64,000 bases of DNA from Verrucomicrobiia bacterium (GCA_026125285.1 JAHCLO010000016.1:1-64000); one strand, 5' to 3'. Counted from the stretch's first letter, positions 17,582-27,073 are shown. Notes: generated from the sequence alone by a model not told the origin. Program-made: numbers and translations.

Positions 17582-19810
17582 ATGACAGAAATCGCCGCCA
17601 TCTCCACGCCAAGCGACAGACGCATCTCCAGCCGGAGCCTGTTCTTGATTTTGTTGGTGCTTGCCCCGCTGAAGGTATTTGGTGCTGCCCAGTGGGACAA
17701 TTTCTCCGACACCTTGGTCGCCACGGACGCGCTGGGCCGTGCCGTGCCGAGTTATCCTGAAGTTCCCGCGCCACGCGCCGACCGCACGGTGGGCATCTTC
17801 TACTTCCTTTGGCTCGGCGAGCATATCCGGGGCGGGCCCTTCGACGTGACGAAGATTCTCGCCGACGATCCGCAAGCCATGCAGAAACCGGACAGCCCGC
17901 TGTGGGGACCGCTGCACGCGCCGCATCATTGGGGCGAATCGCTGTTTGGCTACTACCTCACCAACGATGAAGCTGTCCTGCGCAAGCATGCTCAAATGCT
18001 TTCCGATGCGGGCGTGGACGTGGTCATCTTCGACGTCACCAACCAGATCACCTATCGCGATTGGTATCGCGTTCTGCTGCGCGTCTGGGCGGACATGCGC
18101 CGATTGGGCAATCGCACGCCGCAGGTCGCTTTCCTCACGCCTTTCTGGAGTCCGTCGAAAGTCGTGCATGAACTCTGGCGCGACCTCTACCAGCCGGAGT
18201 TGCACCCCGAATTGTGGTTTCGCTGGGCAGGCAAGCCGCTCATCCTCGCTGACCCCGAACTCATTTTCACGGGTGAAGAAAACGCGCACCAGAATACTCC
18301 TGCCGAGGTTCAAGCCGGCCACACGCTCGGTCAAAGCTTCACCACTGACCGATTGCTGCAAGCTGTGAGCGCGCGGTTCGCCACCTGGCACACCTCTACC
18401 AGCGCAGTCACGTTGACTTTGCGAAGCAACGGGCCCGCCGGCGAACCACTGCTTTCGCAGCAATTTCAAAATGTGGGTGACAATACGTGGCTGCGGTTAA
18501 CGCCCCAACAGCCGCTCGCACCTGGAACGTATTACCTGGAGGCAGCACAACCAGAAGGCCGCATCGGTTGGTGGAGCCACACCGAGGACAAGTTCGCCCG
18601 CGGCACTGCATTTACTGATGGCATGGTTACGGCTGGCGACCGGACCCTGCGCCTTACTCACACGGATGCGGACACGCGAGGCCTGTTGGAGTTCTTCACC
18701 TTTCGCGCGCCGCAGCCGGATTATTTCCGCGGTCAGACCAAACCCGACATGTGGAGCTGGCTCGAAGTCCATCCCCAACACGTGTTCACCAATTCTGCGG
18801 GCCAGAAGGAACAGATGTCCGTTGGCGTGGGACAAAACGCCGTGAAAGGCCGCCTCGGCTCGATGAGTGAACCCGGTGCGCACGGTCGCAGCTTTCATCG
18901 CGGCGCAACCGATCCGCGTCCCAATGCGGTTCGTTACGGTTTGAATGTTACTGAGCAATGGGAACGCGCCTTGAAGGAAGACCCTCGCTTCATCTTCGTC
19001 ACCGGTTGGAACGAATGGATCATGGGTCGCTTTGCCGAATTCAACGGCATCAAGCTGCCGGTCATGTTCGTGGACCAGTTTGACCAGGAACACAGCCGCG
19101 ACATCGAACCCATGCGCGGCGGGCACGGGGACGATTATTATTACCAGTTCGTCAGCTACGTGCGGCAGTACAAAGGCGCACGTCCGCTACCGTTGGCCAA
19201 GCCACGCCCGATCAACGTGGACGGTCAGTATGACGACTGGCGGGAGGTGCAACCCGAGTTTCGCGACACCATCGGCGATCCGGTGCGCCGCGAACATCGC
19301 GGATGGGATGCCAAAGTCACTTATCGCAACGACACCGGGCGCAATGACATCGTGGCGGCCAAATTCAGTTGGGACCAGGAAGCCGCCTGGTTCTACGTCC
19401 GCACGCGCGAGCCGATCACCGCCCCGCAAGGCACGAACTGGATGCTGTTGTTTCTGGATGTGGACGCAGATTCAAAGACCGGCTGGCTGGGTTACGATGT
19501 TGTGCTCAATCGCGCTGCTCTTGGGTCGCTTGAAAATAACGTCAGCAACAATTTCGCCTGGGCCGCGGTCGGCACAGTTCCTTGGCGCATTGCCGGAAAC
19601 GAATTGGAACTGGCAATCCCTTGGAAAGCGCTGGGGATGAAATCGCCCGCAGTCACCCTTGATTTCAAGTGGGCCGACAACTGCGTCGCGGCCGGCGACT
19701 GGACGGACTTCACCCTCAACGGCGACGCCGCTCCCAACGACCGGTTCAATTATCGCGTGCGTCTTGACCCGTCGCCACGCAAGGCCGCGCCCGGCAAAAC
19801 CAGCAGGTAA
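17582..19810 (+). CDS. Secreted GH71/GH99-like glycosidase
   Basis: A 742-residue exported protein. After the leader (SLFLILLVLAPLKVFGAAQ) it has a TIM-barrel pattern of the GH99/GH71-like type: TVGIFYFLWLGEH, DVVIFDVTNQITYRDWYRVLLRVW, PQVAFLTPFWSP and the later VTGWNEWIMGRF segment. A middle beta-module (about residues 255-370) interrupts it. The C-terminal part (about residues 530-742) resembles a carbohydrate-binding module of the family 9 type (INVDGQYDDWREVQPEFRDTIGD). Catalytic residues are not certain. The gene starts 7 nt after the GH50-like stop and must be translationally linked. The exact family is unassigned. Confidence 0.75.
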   Translation: MTEIAAISTPSDRRISSRSLFLILLVLAPLKVFGAAQWDNFSDTLVATDALGRAVPSYPEVPAPRADRTVGIFYFLWLGEHIRGGPFDVTKILADDPQAMQKPDSPLWGPLHAPHHWGESLFGYYLTNDEAVLRKHAQMLSDAGVDVVIFDVTNQITYRDWYRVLLRVWADMRRLGNRTPQVAFLTPFWSPSKVVHELWRDLYQPELHPELWFRWAGKPLILADPELIFTGEENAHQNTPAEVQAGHTLGQSFTTDRLLQAVSARFATWHTSTSAVTLTLRSNGPAGEPLLSQQFQNVGDNTWLRLTPQQPLAPGTYYLEAAQPEGRIGWWSHTEDKFARGTAFTDGMVTAGDRTLRLTHTDADTRGLLEFFTFRAPQPDYFRGQTKPDMWSWLEVHPQHVFTNSAGQKEQMSVGVGQNAVKGRLGSMSEPGAHGRSFHRGATDPRPNAVRYGLNVTEQWERALKEDPRFIFVTGWNEWIMGRFAEFNGIKLPVMFVDQFDQEHSRDIEPMRGGHGDDYYYQFVSYVRQYKGARPLPLAKPRPINVDGQYDDWREVQPEFRDTIGDPVRREHRGWDAKVTYRNDTGRNDIVAAKFSWDQEAAWFYVRTREPITAPQGTNWMLLFLDVDADSKTGWLGYDVVLNRAALGSLENNVSNNFAWAAVGTVPWRIAGNELELAIPWKALGMKSPAVTLDFKWADNCVAAGDWTDFTLNGDAAPNDRFNYRVRLDPSPRKAAPGKTSR

Positions 19811-19915
19811 TTCGTCGCCAAACAAGATGGCCGCCCGGAAAGGGATCCGGACGGCGTTGAATTGAAGCGAAGTCGTAGCGCAAACGCAAAGGCCAGCGTG
19901 CCTCCGGCGATGACC

Positions 19916-20266
19916 TTACTGGGACTGCGGACGGACCTCAGTAACGATCTCGACCTTGGTGGCAGTGAGTTCGAATTTGCCGTCAACGGGCTTGACCGTG
20001 CCGGTGACCTTAACCTTCTTGCGCTCGGTGCATAATTGTTTGCCGAGTTTTTTGGTGGCCTCGTTCTCTTTGAGATAGTAGGTCACATTCTGTCCTTCGC
20101 CCGCGACGGTAAGGGTGGGTTGACACTCCTTGCCTTCCTTGAGCAGGCATTTGGCGCACGCTCCCTCGCCGGTAAAGGTGACTGGAGTGCCAGCAGAAAC
20201 GGCTTTCAAGGTGTAAGCACACGCCAGTCCCAGTGCAACCAACGTGGCAATGGTTTTATGCTTCAT
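19916..20266 (-). CDS. Secreted cysteine-containing protein (DUF6370-like)
   Basis: A 116-residue protein with signal peptide (TIATLVALGLACAYTLKAVSA). The mature domain is small, with a CAKC motif followed by another Cys in the ECQPTLTV strand, and QLCTERKKVKVTGTVKPVDGKF near the end. The pattern of two N-terminal cysteines, a third, and C...VTGTV resembles the DUF6370 small secreted family. Cysteines could bind metal or form disulfides, which is inference. It has its own divergent or lone position; no operon partner is clear. Confidence 0.65.
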   Translation of the reverse strand: MKHKTIATLVALGLACAYTLKAVSAGTPVTFTGEGACAKCLLKEGKECQPTLTVAGEGQNVTYYLKENEATKKLGKQLCTERKKVKVTGTVKPVDGKFELTATKVEIVTEVRPQSQ

Positions 20267-20456
20267 ACTCGTGTCCTTTCTCTTCGGTCCATCGGATCAG
20301 ACGCCGCCTCAGCGCCCACTTCCGATGAAATCTGCGCTCATTGCTCCCATTCACGGTGTTGCCGCGCCAAGCGTGGTGTAGCGAATTCTTCGCAATGGCA
20401 TACAGTTCCAGGCGAATCATCCCAACTTTCTCACCCGCCTTAGGCTGGCAACGCGC

Positions 20457-20852
20457 TCAGACCTCCGCCGGTTCAGCCAGCACTTTTTGGATGGTGTCCA
20501 ACAACCGCTGCGCGTCCAGTGGCTTCTCCATCAGCAGGCGCGCTCCCGATTCGTACGCCGCAGACTGCTGATTGGTCTGTCCGGTAATGACAATGACCGG
20601 CAACCTCGGGTATGCATGCTGGACTTGCCCTAACAGCACCCAGCCGTTTTTGGCGGGCAACCCGAGATCCAGCAACAGGAGGTCAACCTTCCGCAACTTC
20701 AGTCGCTCCAACGCCTCAGCCCCATCCGCCGCCGCCAACGATTCATACCCCGCCTCGCGCAGCACCTTCTGTACTGACTCGCGAACCCCCGCGTCGTCAT
20801 CCACCACCAGGATTCTGCATGGCGCTTGCGGTACTGCAGTTCCGTCAGTCAT
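20457..20852 (-). CDS. Single-domain response regulator
   Basis: A 131-residue receiver domain without an output domain. It has all the key residues: Asp-Asp-Asp at 18-20 (VVDDDAG), phospho-acceptor Asp62 (LLLLDLGLP), Thr90 (VIVITGQT) and Lys110 (LMEKPLD). It is likely a phosphorelay or protein-protein switch. It follows the beta-barrel gene by 8 nt on the same strand, so they are cotranscribed. The sensor kinase at 21787 is divergent and may be the partner, but this is inference. Confidence 0.9.
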   Translation of the reverse strand: MTDGTAVPQAPCRILVVDDDAGVRESVQKVLREAGYESLAAADGAEALERLKLRKVDLLLLDLGLPAKNGWVLLGQVQHAYPRLPVIVITGQTNQQSAAYESGARLLMEKPLDAQRLLDTIQKVLAEPAEV

Positions 20853-20860
20853 CGTCTGCC

Positions 20861-21370
20861 TCAGAACCAGAATCGCGCACCGATTCCCGCAGTCAACGAA
20901 CCCCGGGTCGCAGGCGCAAAATCCAGCACGGGGGCAACCTCCACAAACAAGTCCACCGGGGCGCGGTCAAATTTGAACGACACCCCCACGGGAGCGCGCA
21001 CCCCGACGCGATCCTCAGCGCGGTGACGAAACTTGGTCCGGCCGCCCACACCATAATAGAGCGAGCCACGGCCTTCGCTGGTATCGAACAGGTCATGCGT
21101 GTGCCATAGCGCGTCGGCATGCAAATGAACATCCGTCTCACGGTGGAACGACCAGCCCACGGCGCCATCGAGGGCGAACTTTTCAGTGAAGAAATACTTG
21201 GCAGAAAGTCCGGTCGGCTCACCGAGGATCAATCCGATACCCAAGCGGTCAGAATCTGTCGCCTCGGCAATGATGGCGGCGCCGCCGCCTGCCGGCCCCG
21301 ATGCTTCCTGTGCCAAAGTTGAGGTGACCATGATGATCAACCCTCCAATTGCCATGCGAAGTTGTTTCAT
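20861..21370 (-). CDS. Small outer-membrane beta-barrel-like protein
   Basis: A 169-residue exported protein with signal peptide (MAIGGLIIMVTSTLAQ). The body has alternating hydrophobic strands (LGIGLILGEPTGLSAKYFF, FALDGAVGWSFHRE, GSLYYGVGGRTKF, VGVRAPVGVSFKF) and ends in an aromatic residue (GARFWF), as in small outer-membrane barrels with BAM recognition at the terminal strand. No further function can be read. It is the first gene of a two-gene unit with the receiver-domain protein. Confidence 0.75.
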   Translation of the reverse strand: MKQLRMAIGGLIIMVTSTLAQEASGPAGGGAAIIAEATDSDRLGIGLILGEPTGLSAKYFFTEKFALDGAVGWSFHRETDVHLHADALWHTHDLFDTSEGRGSLYYGVGGRTKFRHRAEDRVGVRAPVGVSFKFDRAPVDLFVEVAPVLDFAPATRGSLTAGIGARFWF

Positions 21371-21786
21371 GCGGTAGCTGTCGTTACCAGGTTTGGGGAA
21401 GAGACTAGGAATGCGTCACAGGTCATTCAGCGGACTCGCTGAAGCCACAGGATCATTGGGCGGGCGCGCTGCGTCGGCCGCCGCCATCCAACCTGGCACC
21501 GGGTGCCGTGGCGTCAGGGAGAGCTTCTCGTGTTCACCACCAGCAAACGCTGAGGCAATCCCCTGCCCGCTCGCACTTCCAGAGCCAACCAACGACGGCA
21601 CCAGTAGCTCGCAGGCCAAGGCTTCAAACGAATGTAAATGAATTCGAGCTTTCATTGATCGTATCATCCGGGTTATAGGTTGTTTAATGCACCCCATACC
21701 AGCCGACTTGGGTTTAGCCGTTGCCATGCCAGACCGGTTGAACCACGGAAGTACGGGCATTTGTGCATGTTTTTGAGCGGATGCCG
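21371..21786. other. Intergenic region upstream of the histidine kinase
   Basis: About 415 nt separate the beta-barrel gene (minus) and the sensor kinase (plus). I see no convincing gene, RNA or repeat. It should hold divergent promoters for both units, but no clear -35/-10 or sigma-54 (GG-N10-GC) element was identified. Confidence 0.5.
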
Positions 21787-23226
21787 ATGAACGCAGAATT
21801 CGATCAAGGAACAAATCATTCCAGACAGGGTTTGCATCGTCTCACGGGCAAGCGGCCGGCGGTCAAATTTCGACTGGCCAGCCTCATCATAACGGCGCTG
21901 GTGGGATCGCTGGTGGTCATTTGGGTCAACCGGACGACCTGGGAACGGGTGGCGCAGTTGCAGAGCGAGTTTGCGAGTCTGAACGCGGACAACTTCTACC
22001 TCGGCGTGAGAATGCGCGGGCACATTCAACAACTCAATGATACGCTGCTGCGCTACCGCTTGCGGGGTGATACTAACGATTATCTGTATTTCAAACATGA
22101 CGCGGTGCAGGTGGGGCAATGGCTCGAGGAGAATCGCCCTCGGGCTGCTTCCGGCCTGGAGCGTGATTTTTTTACCCATATCCGAGCCGCCTACGATGAG
22201 TACGTCATAGACAGCATGGCGGTGTTGGAGGCCAATCGTGCCCGCTGGGCCTCCTCCCAAGCGCGCGAATTCCAGGACAGTTACAAGCAGGTTCAGAAGC
22301 AATCCCAGAATCTGCTTTTTCTTTGCGACACCTTCGTGAAGGAACAGCGCGCGGCCTTCGCAGACTTTCTCAAGGAATCCCGACGCACCCTCTACAACTT
22401 TGAAACGCTTTTGAAACTGTCGCTGATACTTCTGTTGGCGCTTGCCGCCGCGCTCGTGACCCTCGGCTATCGCAACATGATCGCTCCCCTGCGTCATCAG
22501 TTGACTGAGAGCCAGGCCATCATTGCCCGCCAGGAAAAACTGGCGTCGTTGGGCGTGCTGGCCGCCGGGGTTGCCCACGAGATCCGCAATCCGCTGACCG
22601 CGATCAAGTTTCGCCTGTTCAGCCTGAAGAAGACGCTCCCAAATAACGGCGTGGAAAACGAAGACGCCGGGGTGATTGCCAGCGAGATCAACCGTCTGGA
22701 GCGGATCGTCCATGAATTTCTCCAGTTCGCTCGGCCCTCCGATCCGGCGCTGGTGGCCATTCCGGCTCATCGCATGCTGGAGGAGGTTCAAACGCTGATG
22801 AAAGCACAGCTCCGAAAGTCAGCGATCGAGTTGAACTTGGAGCCCTCACCGCCGGCCTGGGTGCGCGCGGACTCGCAGCAAATCAAACAAGTGCTCATCA
22901 ATTTGATCCAAAATGCAGCGGACAGCATTGGGCGGGAAGGCACGATTACGCTGCGGCTTCGCAGTGACGGTAGTCCAACCATCGGCATCGACCGGAACAG
23001 TGTGAGCATTGAAGTCCAAGACAGCGGCAAAGGCATCCCGCCGGAAGTGCAGGGACGCCTGTTCGATCCCTTCTTCACCACCAAGGAAGGTGGCATGGGG
23101 CTGGGTCTGCCCATCGCGGCGCGGATTGTAGAAAAGCACGGCGGCCAATTGCTTTACCGCACGGAACTCAATCGCGGCACCACCTTCTCCATATTGCTGC
23201 CCCATACTGACGAACATGAAGGCTAA
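21787..23226 (+). CDS. Sensor histidine kinase (NtrB/AtoS-like)
   Basis: A 479-residue membrane kinase. One transmembrane helix (about residues 30-47), an extracytoplasmic four-helix-bundle-like sensor (about 50-205), a second helix (about 208-227), then a HisKA/HATPase core. His264 is in AAGVAHEIRNPLTAIK; the N box is QVLINLIQNAADSI, G1 DSGKGIP, F box DPFFTTK and G2 GMGLGLP. This is the type that phosphorylates sigma-54 regulators. It overlaps the downstream regulator gene by 11 nt, so the pair is a two-component system. The signal is unknown. Alternative starts at 21763 and 21781 exist; 21787 is the one before a normal leader. Confidence 0.93.
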   Translation: MNAEFDQGTNHSRQGLHRLTGKRPAVKFRLASLIITALVGSLVVIWVNRTTWERVAQLQSEFASLNADNFYLGVRMRGHIQQLNDTLLRYRLRGDTNDYLYFKHDAVQVGQWLEENRPRAASGLERDFFTHIRAAYDEYVIDSMAVLEANRARWASSQAREFQDSYKQVQKQSQNLLFLCDTFVKEQRAAFADFLKESRRTLYNFETLLKLSLILLLALAAALVTLGYRNMIAPLRHQLTESQAIIARQEKLASLGVLAAGVAHEIRNPLTAIKFRLFSLKKTLPNNGVENEDAGVIASEINRLERIVHEFLQFARPSDPALVAIPAHRMLEEVQTLMKAQLRKSAIELNLEPSPPAWVRADSQQIKQVLINLIQNAADSIGREGTITLRLRSDGSPTIGIDRNSVSIEVQDSGKGIPPEVQGRLFDPFFTTKEGGMGLGLPIAARIVEKHGGQLLYRTELNRGTTFSILLPHTDEHEG

Positions 23227-24640
23227 AATCCTCCTTATAGAAGACGATGCCAGCACTGCCGCCTCACTGGAAAAAGTACTAAGCGCCGAAGGCCATGACG
23301 TGCAACTCGCCGCCCGCGGCGATGAGGGACTGACCCGGGCCCAGCACGAGGACTTTCAGGTCGTCCTCACCGATCTCCGGCTGCCCGGCCTGGGAGGACT
23401 CGAACTGGTTGCCGCCCTCCATGCAGCGAAGCCCAAACAACCCATCATACTGATGACTGCCCACGGCACCACTGAGACCGCAATTGAAGCCACGAAACGC
23501 GGTGCGTGCGACTACCTCCTCAAGCCGTTCGAAGCTGACGAACTGCTCGATCTCGTCGCCTCCGCAGTCGCCAGCAGCCGGTTGATGAGCGAGCCGGTGG
23601 AAATGGGCGAGTCAAACGCCGACCGCTCCGCGATCATCGGCAAGAGCCGGGCGATGCAGGCAATCTACAAAGAGATCGGACGCGTTGCGGCCACTCCGGC
23701 GACGGTGCTGATTCGCGGCGCCACGGGCACGGGTAAGGAACTCATTGCGCGCGCTATTTATTTGCATAGTGACCGTGCGGACAAGCCGTTCATCGCCGTG
23801 AATTGTGCCGCCATTCCCGACGCACTGCTGGAGAGCGAGTTGTTCGGCCACGAGCGCGGTGCGTTCACCGGCGCCCAAGCGCGCCGCATTGGCCGGTTTG
23901 AACAGGCGCACGGCGGCACGATCTTTCTCGACGAGATCGGCGACTTGAACGCCAACACACAAGGCAAGCTGCTCCGAGTTTTGCAGGAACGCTGCATTCA
24001 GCGCCTGGGCAGTGAAGCAAACATTCCCGTGGACGTGCGCGTACTCGCTGCCACGCATCGTAACTTGGAAACGGCCATCCAGGAAAAGGAGTTTCGCGAA
24101 GACTTGTACTACCGGTTAGGCGTCGTGACCATCACCTTGCCGTCGCTGAACGAGCGGCCCGAGGATATTCCTGATCTGGCGAAATACTTCATCCGGCGTT
24201 ATGGCAGAGAACTTGGGATCGAGTCGCCGGCCGTCCAACCCGAGGCGGTGTCGTACTTGCAGACTCAACCCTGGCCGGGCAACGTACGCGAGTTGGAAAA
24301 CATCATCCGCCAGGCGTTACTCCTGGCCCGCCCCTTCGCCATCAACCTCGATCATGTGCAGCAGGTGTTGGCCAAGGCCAGGAAGCCTGCCACCGAATCC
24401 TCGCAGACCCATGCGGCTTACATTACGGAATTGTTGGCCCGGGTGCGCAGCGGCGAAGCGCAGGATGCCTACGCGCAGATGATTGCCCACCTCGAACCGG
24501 AGTTGTACCAGCAGGCCATCCAACTGGCACAAGGCAATCAAGCCAGGGCGGCCCGCTGGCTGGGAGTTACCCGGCTAAAAATGCGCGAGAAACTGACTGA
24601 GTTTGGCCTTCACCCAGGACGCGAAGGGCGAAGCAAGTAG
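23216..24640 (+). CDS. Sigma-54-dependent response regulator (NtrC family)
   Basis: A 474-residue regulator. Receiver domain residues 1-120 with acidic pocket Asp10-Asp11 and phospho-site Asp53 (VLTDLRLPG). AAA+ domain about residues 138-370 with Walker A GATGTGKE (168-175), the sigma-54-contacting GAFTGA (215-220), and Walker B GGTIFLDEIGD with Asp-Glu 239-240. A C-terminal FIS-type helix-turn-helix lies near residues 435-465 (QARAARWLGVTRLKMREKL). It should activate sigma-54 promoters when phosphorylated by the overlapping upstream kinase. Target genes are not known; the operon is self-contained. Confidence 0.95.
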   Translation: MKAKILLIEDDASTAASLEKVLSAEGHDVQLAARGDEGLTRAQHEDFQVVLTDLRLPGLGGLELVAALHAAKPKQPIILMTAHGTTETAIEATKRGACDYLLKPFEADELLDLVASAVASSRLMSEPVEMGESNADRSAIIGKSRAMQAIYKEIGRVAATPATVLIRGATGTGKELIARAIYLHSDRADKPFIAVNCAAIPDALLESELFGHERGAFTGAQARRIGRFEQAHGGTIFLDEIGDLNANTQGKLLRVLQERCIQRLGSEANIPVDVRVLAATHRNLETAIQEKEFREDLYYRLGVVTITLPSLNERPEDIPDLAKYFIRRYGRELGIESPAVQPEAVSYLQTQPWPGNVRELENIIRQALLLARPFAINLDHVQQVLAKARKPATESSQTHAAYITELLARVRSGEAQDAYAQMIAHLEPELYQQAIQLAQGNQARAARWLGVTRLKMREKLTEFGLHPGREGRSK

Positions 24641-24961
24641 GCTCACGAGCGGCCGCGCACCGCGCGCACCGCTGTCTGAATCCTTTTGTTCCCTGCCGTG
24701 GTTTCAAATGTGCCACGCGCACGCCCTTCCTCCTTCACATTCTTCTGCAAATCAACGTCTCCACTGGCGGCACACCATCTGCACTTCTTCCTGTAGTAAA
24801 GCGCATCAACTCGCGCGCGACTCTTGGCCGCACGAATCATGAGTGAATGTGGACTGCAAGTTGCAGTTGGTTGCGAGCCATCGAGCCATGATTCCCGGAT
24901 GAGTTGAATGCGAAAAAACCGACCCGTCCATTTGGACTCGATAACCGCACAAGCACGGCCT
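24641..24961. other. Intergenic region after the two-component system
   Basis: About 320 nt with mixed composition. I see no credible gene, tRNA or clear terminator. The exact start of the next gene is uncertain, so part of this region may code for its N-terminus. Confidence 0.4.
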
Positions 24962-25561
24962 ATGAAATTGCCAGGCGACAACGCGCGATGGTTCAGCCAC
25001 GGATTCTGCAGGATAACGATCTGCTTGAAGACTTGGATGATCATGGCCTGCGGCGCCGGGGCTGTGAACCTTACACTGCAATGGGACCCCAGTACAAGTT
25101 CCAATGTCGTCGGTTATGCCGTTTACTACGGCACGAACAGCGGATCCTACGTTGCGCGGGTTGATGCCGGTGGCCAAACGACGGTTTCAATCAACAGTCT
25201 GATCGAATCTACCACCTATTATTTTGTAGCCGTGGCCTATACCGACTACGGCGTGGAGAGCCTCCCCTCAACCGAACTGGCCTACACCGTGCCGAGCCCG
25301 CCCGGCGGTCCTGGGTCAACCTTTCGCATCTCGCAGTTAGCAGTGACAGCCGATGGGGTGGCACTCTCCTGGGTCGCACTGCCCGGTGAGACTTACGTCG
25401 TGGTGTACAAGGAAAGCCTGAAGGATCCCGTCTGGATCGTGGCTTCACCAGCATTGCTTGCAACCGGCACGGGGTTGCAGTGGACGGATCTGGAATCCGC
25501 AGGACATCGGCAGCGATTTTACTCCGTCACTCGGCGACTCCGACCCCCTGGCGAAGAATAG
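24962..25561 (+). CDS. Fibronectin type III domain protein
   Basis: A 199-residue protein by the chosen start; an ATG at 24908 adds 18 residues. Residues about 36-105 form a fibronectin III domain (NLTLQWDPSTSSNVVGYAVYYGTNSGSY, STTYYFVAVAYTDYGVESLPS). The rest is a short terminal module (ETYVVVYKESLKDPVWIVASPAL...GTGLQWTD...QRFYSV) like the end modules of other secreted proteins here. The N-terminus lacks a clean signal peptide, so the start or the leader may be degraded; export is inferred from the domains only. No enzyme activity is expected. Confidence 0.55.
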   Translation: MKLPGDNARWFSHGFCRITICLKTWMIMACGAGAVNLTLQWDPSTSSNVVGYAVYYGTNSGSYVARVDAGGQTTVSINSLIESTTYYFVAVAYTDYGVESLPSTELAYTVPSPPGGPGSTFRISQLAVTADGVALSWVALPGETYVVVYKESLKDPVWIVASPALLATGTGLQWTDLESAGHRQRFYSVTRRLRPPGEE

Positions 25562-25827
25562 GTATCATCTTCACGAATCGGGCGATGATGCATGAATCGT
25601 CGAAGCCATCAACCGCATCGGTCGCGAGGATTTCGCAGGCGTGCCTGCCACCGACCCAACCGCCGGCGTGAGCAGCGATTAGTCAATTTAGCCACACGCG
25701 ACAAGGAAACAGGCTTTTGGAAGCTTCACCTTGGGAGGTGACGGCGGCAGAGCAACCATGGAATGTGGGCGTTTCGCGCAGGTTACCCATCGCAACCCGC
25801 AGCCCTGCCGCCGCTTCTTTGACTCGC
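25562..25827. other. Intergenic region with a possible gene remnant
   Basis: Between the FN3 protein gene and dps. A short frame just after a stop reads IVEAINRIGREDFAGVPATD and ends at a TAG at 25680-25682. It looks like the C-terminal tail of a former protein gene because its codon use is normal and no start precedes it. I cannot name the parent gene. Nothing else is seen. Confidence 0.25.
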
Positions 25828-26298
25828 CTAATCCTTCAAGAAGCTCTTGAGCATCCAGATGGTCTTTTGGTGCAGCGTGATGCGGGTCACCATCAAGTCC
25901 TGGCTTTCCTGATCGTTGGACTGCCCGGCCAGATCGCGCGCCTGCGTGGCATCCGCGACGAGTTTCTCATTGGCCAGGACGAGCTTGCGGACATAGTCCT
26001 CCTGCGCCAACGGAGCGGCGAACTCCTTCATGTGCGCCACCCCGGCAAAGGTGCCCAATCCACCGATGGCATAAGCTCCCAGCGCACGAATGCGCTCGGC
26101 GATCTCGTCAATCGCGGTGAACAATTCTTCATACTGCGTCTGGAAAGCCGTGTGCAGCGCGAAGAAGCCCGGTCCCTCCACGTTCCAGTGCGCCAGATGA
26201 GTCAGCGACATCAGCGCGTACGAATCAGCCAGCACTTGGTTCAGACTGTCGGTAAGACGAGTAGTTGATTTTGCGTATTTGTTTTTGGAGTGTTTCAT
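25828..26298 (-). CDS. dps: Dps/ferritin-like DNA-protection protein
   Basis: A 156-residue protein of the Dps family, which forms dodecamers that oxidise iron and protect DNA under starvation or peroxide stress. The inter-subunit ferroxidase signature is complete: His37 (LAHWNVEGPGFF), His49 (ALHTAFQ), Asp64 and Glu68 (TAIDEIAERI). The lysine-rich N-terminus (MKHSKNKYAKSTTR) could contact DNA. Length and motifs are normal. It is a single gene with no operon partner. Confidence 0.92.
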   Translation of the reverse strand: MKHSKNKYAKSTTRLTDSLNQVLADSYALMSLTHLAHWNVEGPGFFALHTAFQTQYEELFTAIDEIAERIRALGAYAIGGLGTFAGVAHMKEFAAPLAQEDYVRKLVLANEKLVADATQARDLAGQSNDQESQDLMVTRITLHQKTIWMLKSFLKD

Positions 26299-26520
26299 AC
26301 TTCACTTTTCCCATACGGACACTTGCTGTGTGCCAGAACCGGGGTATTGGGTCAATGCATCTGACTTCACTCGAAGCGAATTACCAGGATTCGTCACTTC
26401 GCACAATGTGGACTTTGCGAAGTGGCCGGTGGATAAGCCGCATCCTCCGGTGAGAAGAGCCTTGCCTTGCTTCGTAGCATCAGGCCAGCCCCCAAAACAT
26501 CCGCTGGCGGGTGAAAATGG

Positions 26521-26610
26521 CGGAGAGAGGGGGATTCGAACCCCCGATACGGCTTTTGACCGTATAACGGTTTAGCAAACCGCCGCCTTCAGCCACTCGG
26601 CCATCTCTCC
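26521..26610 (-). tRNA. tRNA-Ser (GCU anticodon)
   Basis: A 90-nt type II tRNA on the minus strand. The acceptor stem GGAGAGA pairs with TCTCTCC, with G as discriminator. The anticodon loop of the CGGTT/AACCG arm carries GCT, so it reads AGC/AGU serine codons. A long variable arm (TACGG/CCGTA) and the GGTTCGAATCC T arm are present. No CCA is encoded. Confidence 0.97.
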
Positions 26611-26997
26611 AACCCCTAACAAGCAACGCATTGAACCGCCGCCATCGTGACAGCACAAGATTCACGACCAGCAAGCTGATTCAAAATGGCACTCATTAGC
26701 CTAGAACTGAGCCAGACCTGTTGGCACGCCGAATCTCACGACTAGTTATGCTGGAAGAATCCAGAATTCATCGGCGCAGGGTCAAGTCGAAAGGTTGAAA
26801 TAGCGAGGCGTGACTGAAAAGCGCGTGTTTCCGCAGGCAGTGTCGCAAACTCTAGCCCGACAAGCAGGGGGAAATCAGGGTGAAATGGCTTGCGCCGGGA
26901 AAACCTCCACGCATAAGATGCCAACGCTGTTTGGCCGGTCAAACGCGAGGTAAGAGAGGTTAGTGCCGCGAGTCTGGCCTTCAGTGTTTGTGTGGAT
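26611..26997. other. Intergenic region between two tRNA genes
   Basis: About 387 nt between tRNA-Ser (minus) and tRNA-Ala (plus). No gene or repeat is recognised; it must hold the promoters of the two divergent tRNA genes. Confidence 0.5.
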
Positions 26998-27073
26998 GGG
27001 GTCTTAGCTCAGTTGGTAGAGCGTCTCGTTCGCAATGAGAAGGTCAGGGGTTCGAATCCCCTAGGCTCCACCA
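26998..27073 (+). tRNA. tRNA-Ala (CGC anticodon)
   Basis: A 76-nt tRNA including an encoded CCA. Acceptor GGGGTCT pairs with AGGCTCC (two wobbles), the D arm has GCTCAGTTGGTAGAGC, the anticodon stem TCTCG/TGAGA (with one GT pair) presents loop TTCGCAA with anticodon CGC for GCG codons, and the T arm is AGGGGTTCGAATCCCCT. Confidence 0.95.

Noticed and set aside
17279..18469. A 396-codon antisense open frame across the two glycosidase genes
   Set aside because: It overlaps the ends of two linked, well-supported genes and has no recognisable domain.
21673..22791. A 372-codon antisense open frame over the sensor kinase gene
   Set aside because: The kinase has all signature boxes on the plus strand; the antisense product is basic and unrecognisable.
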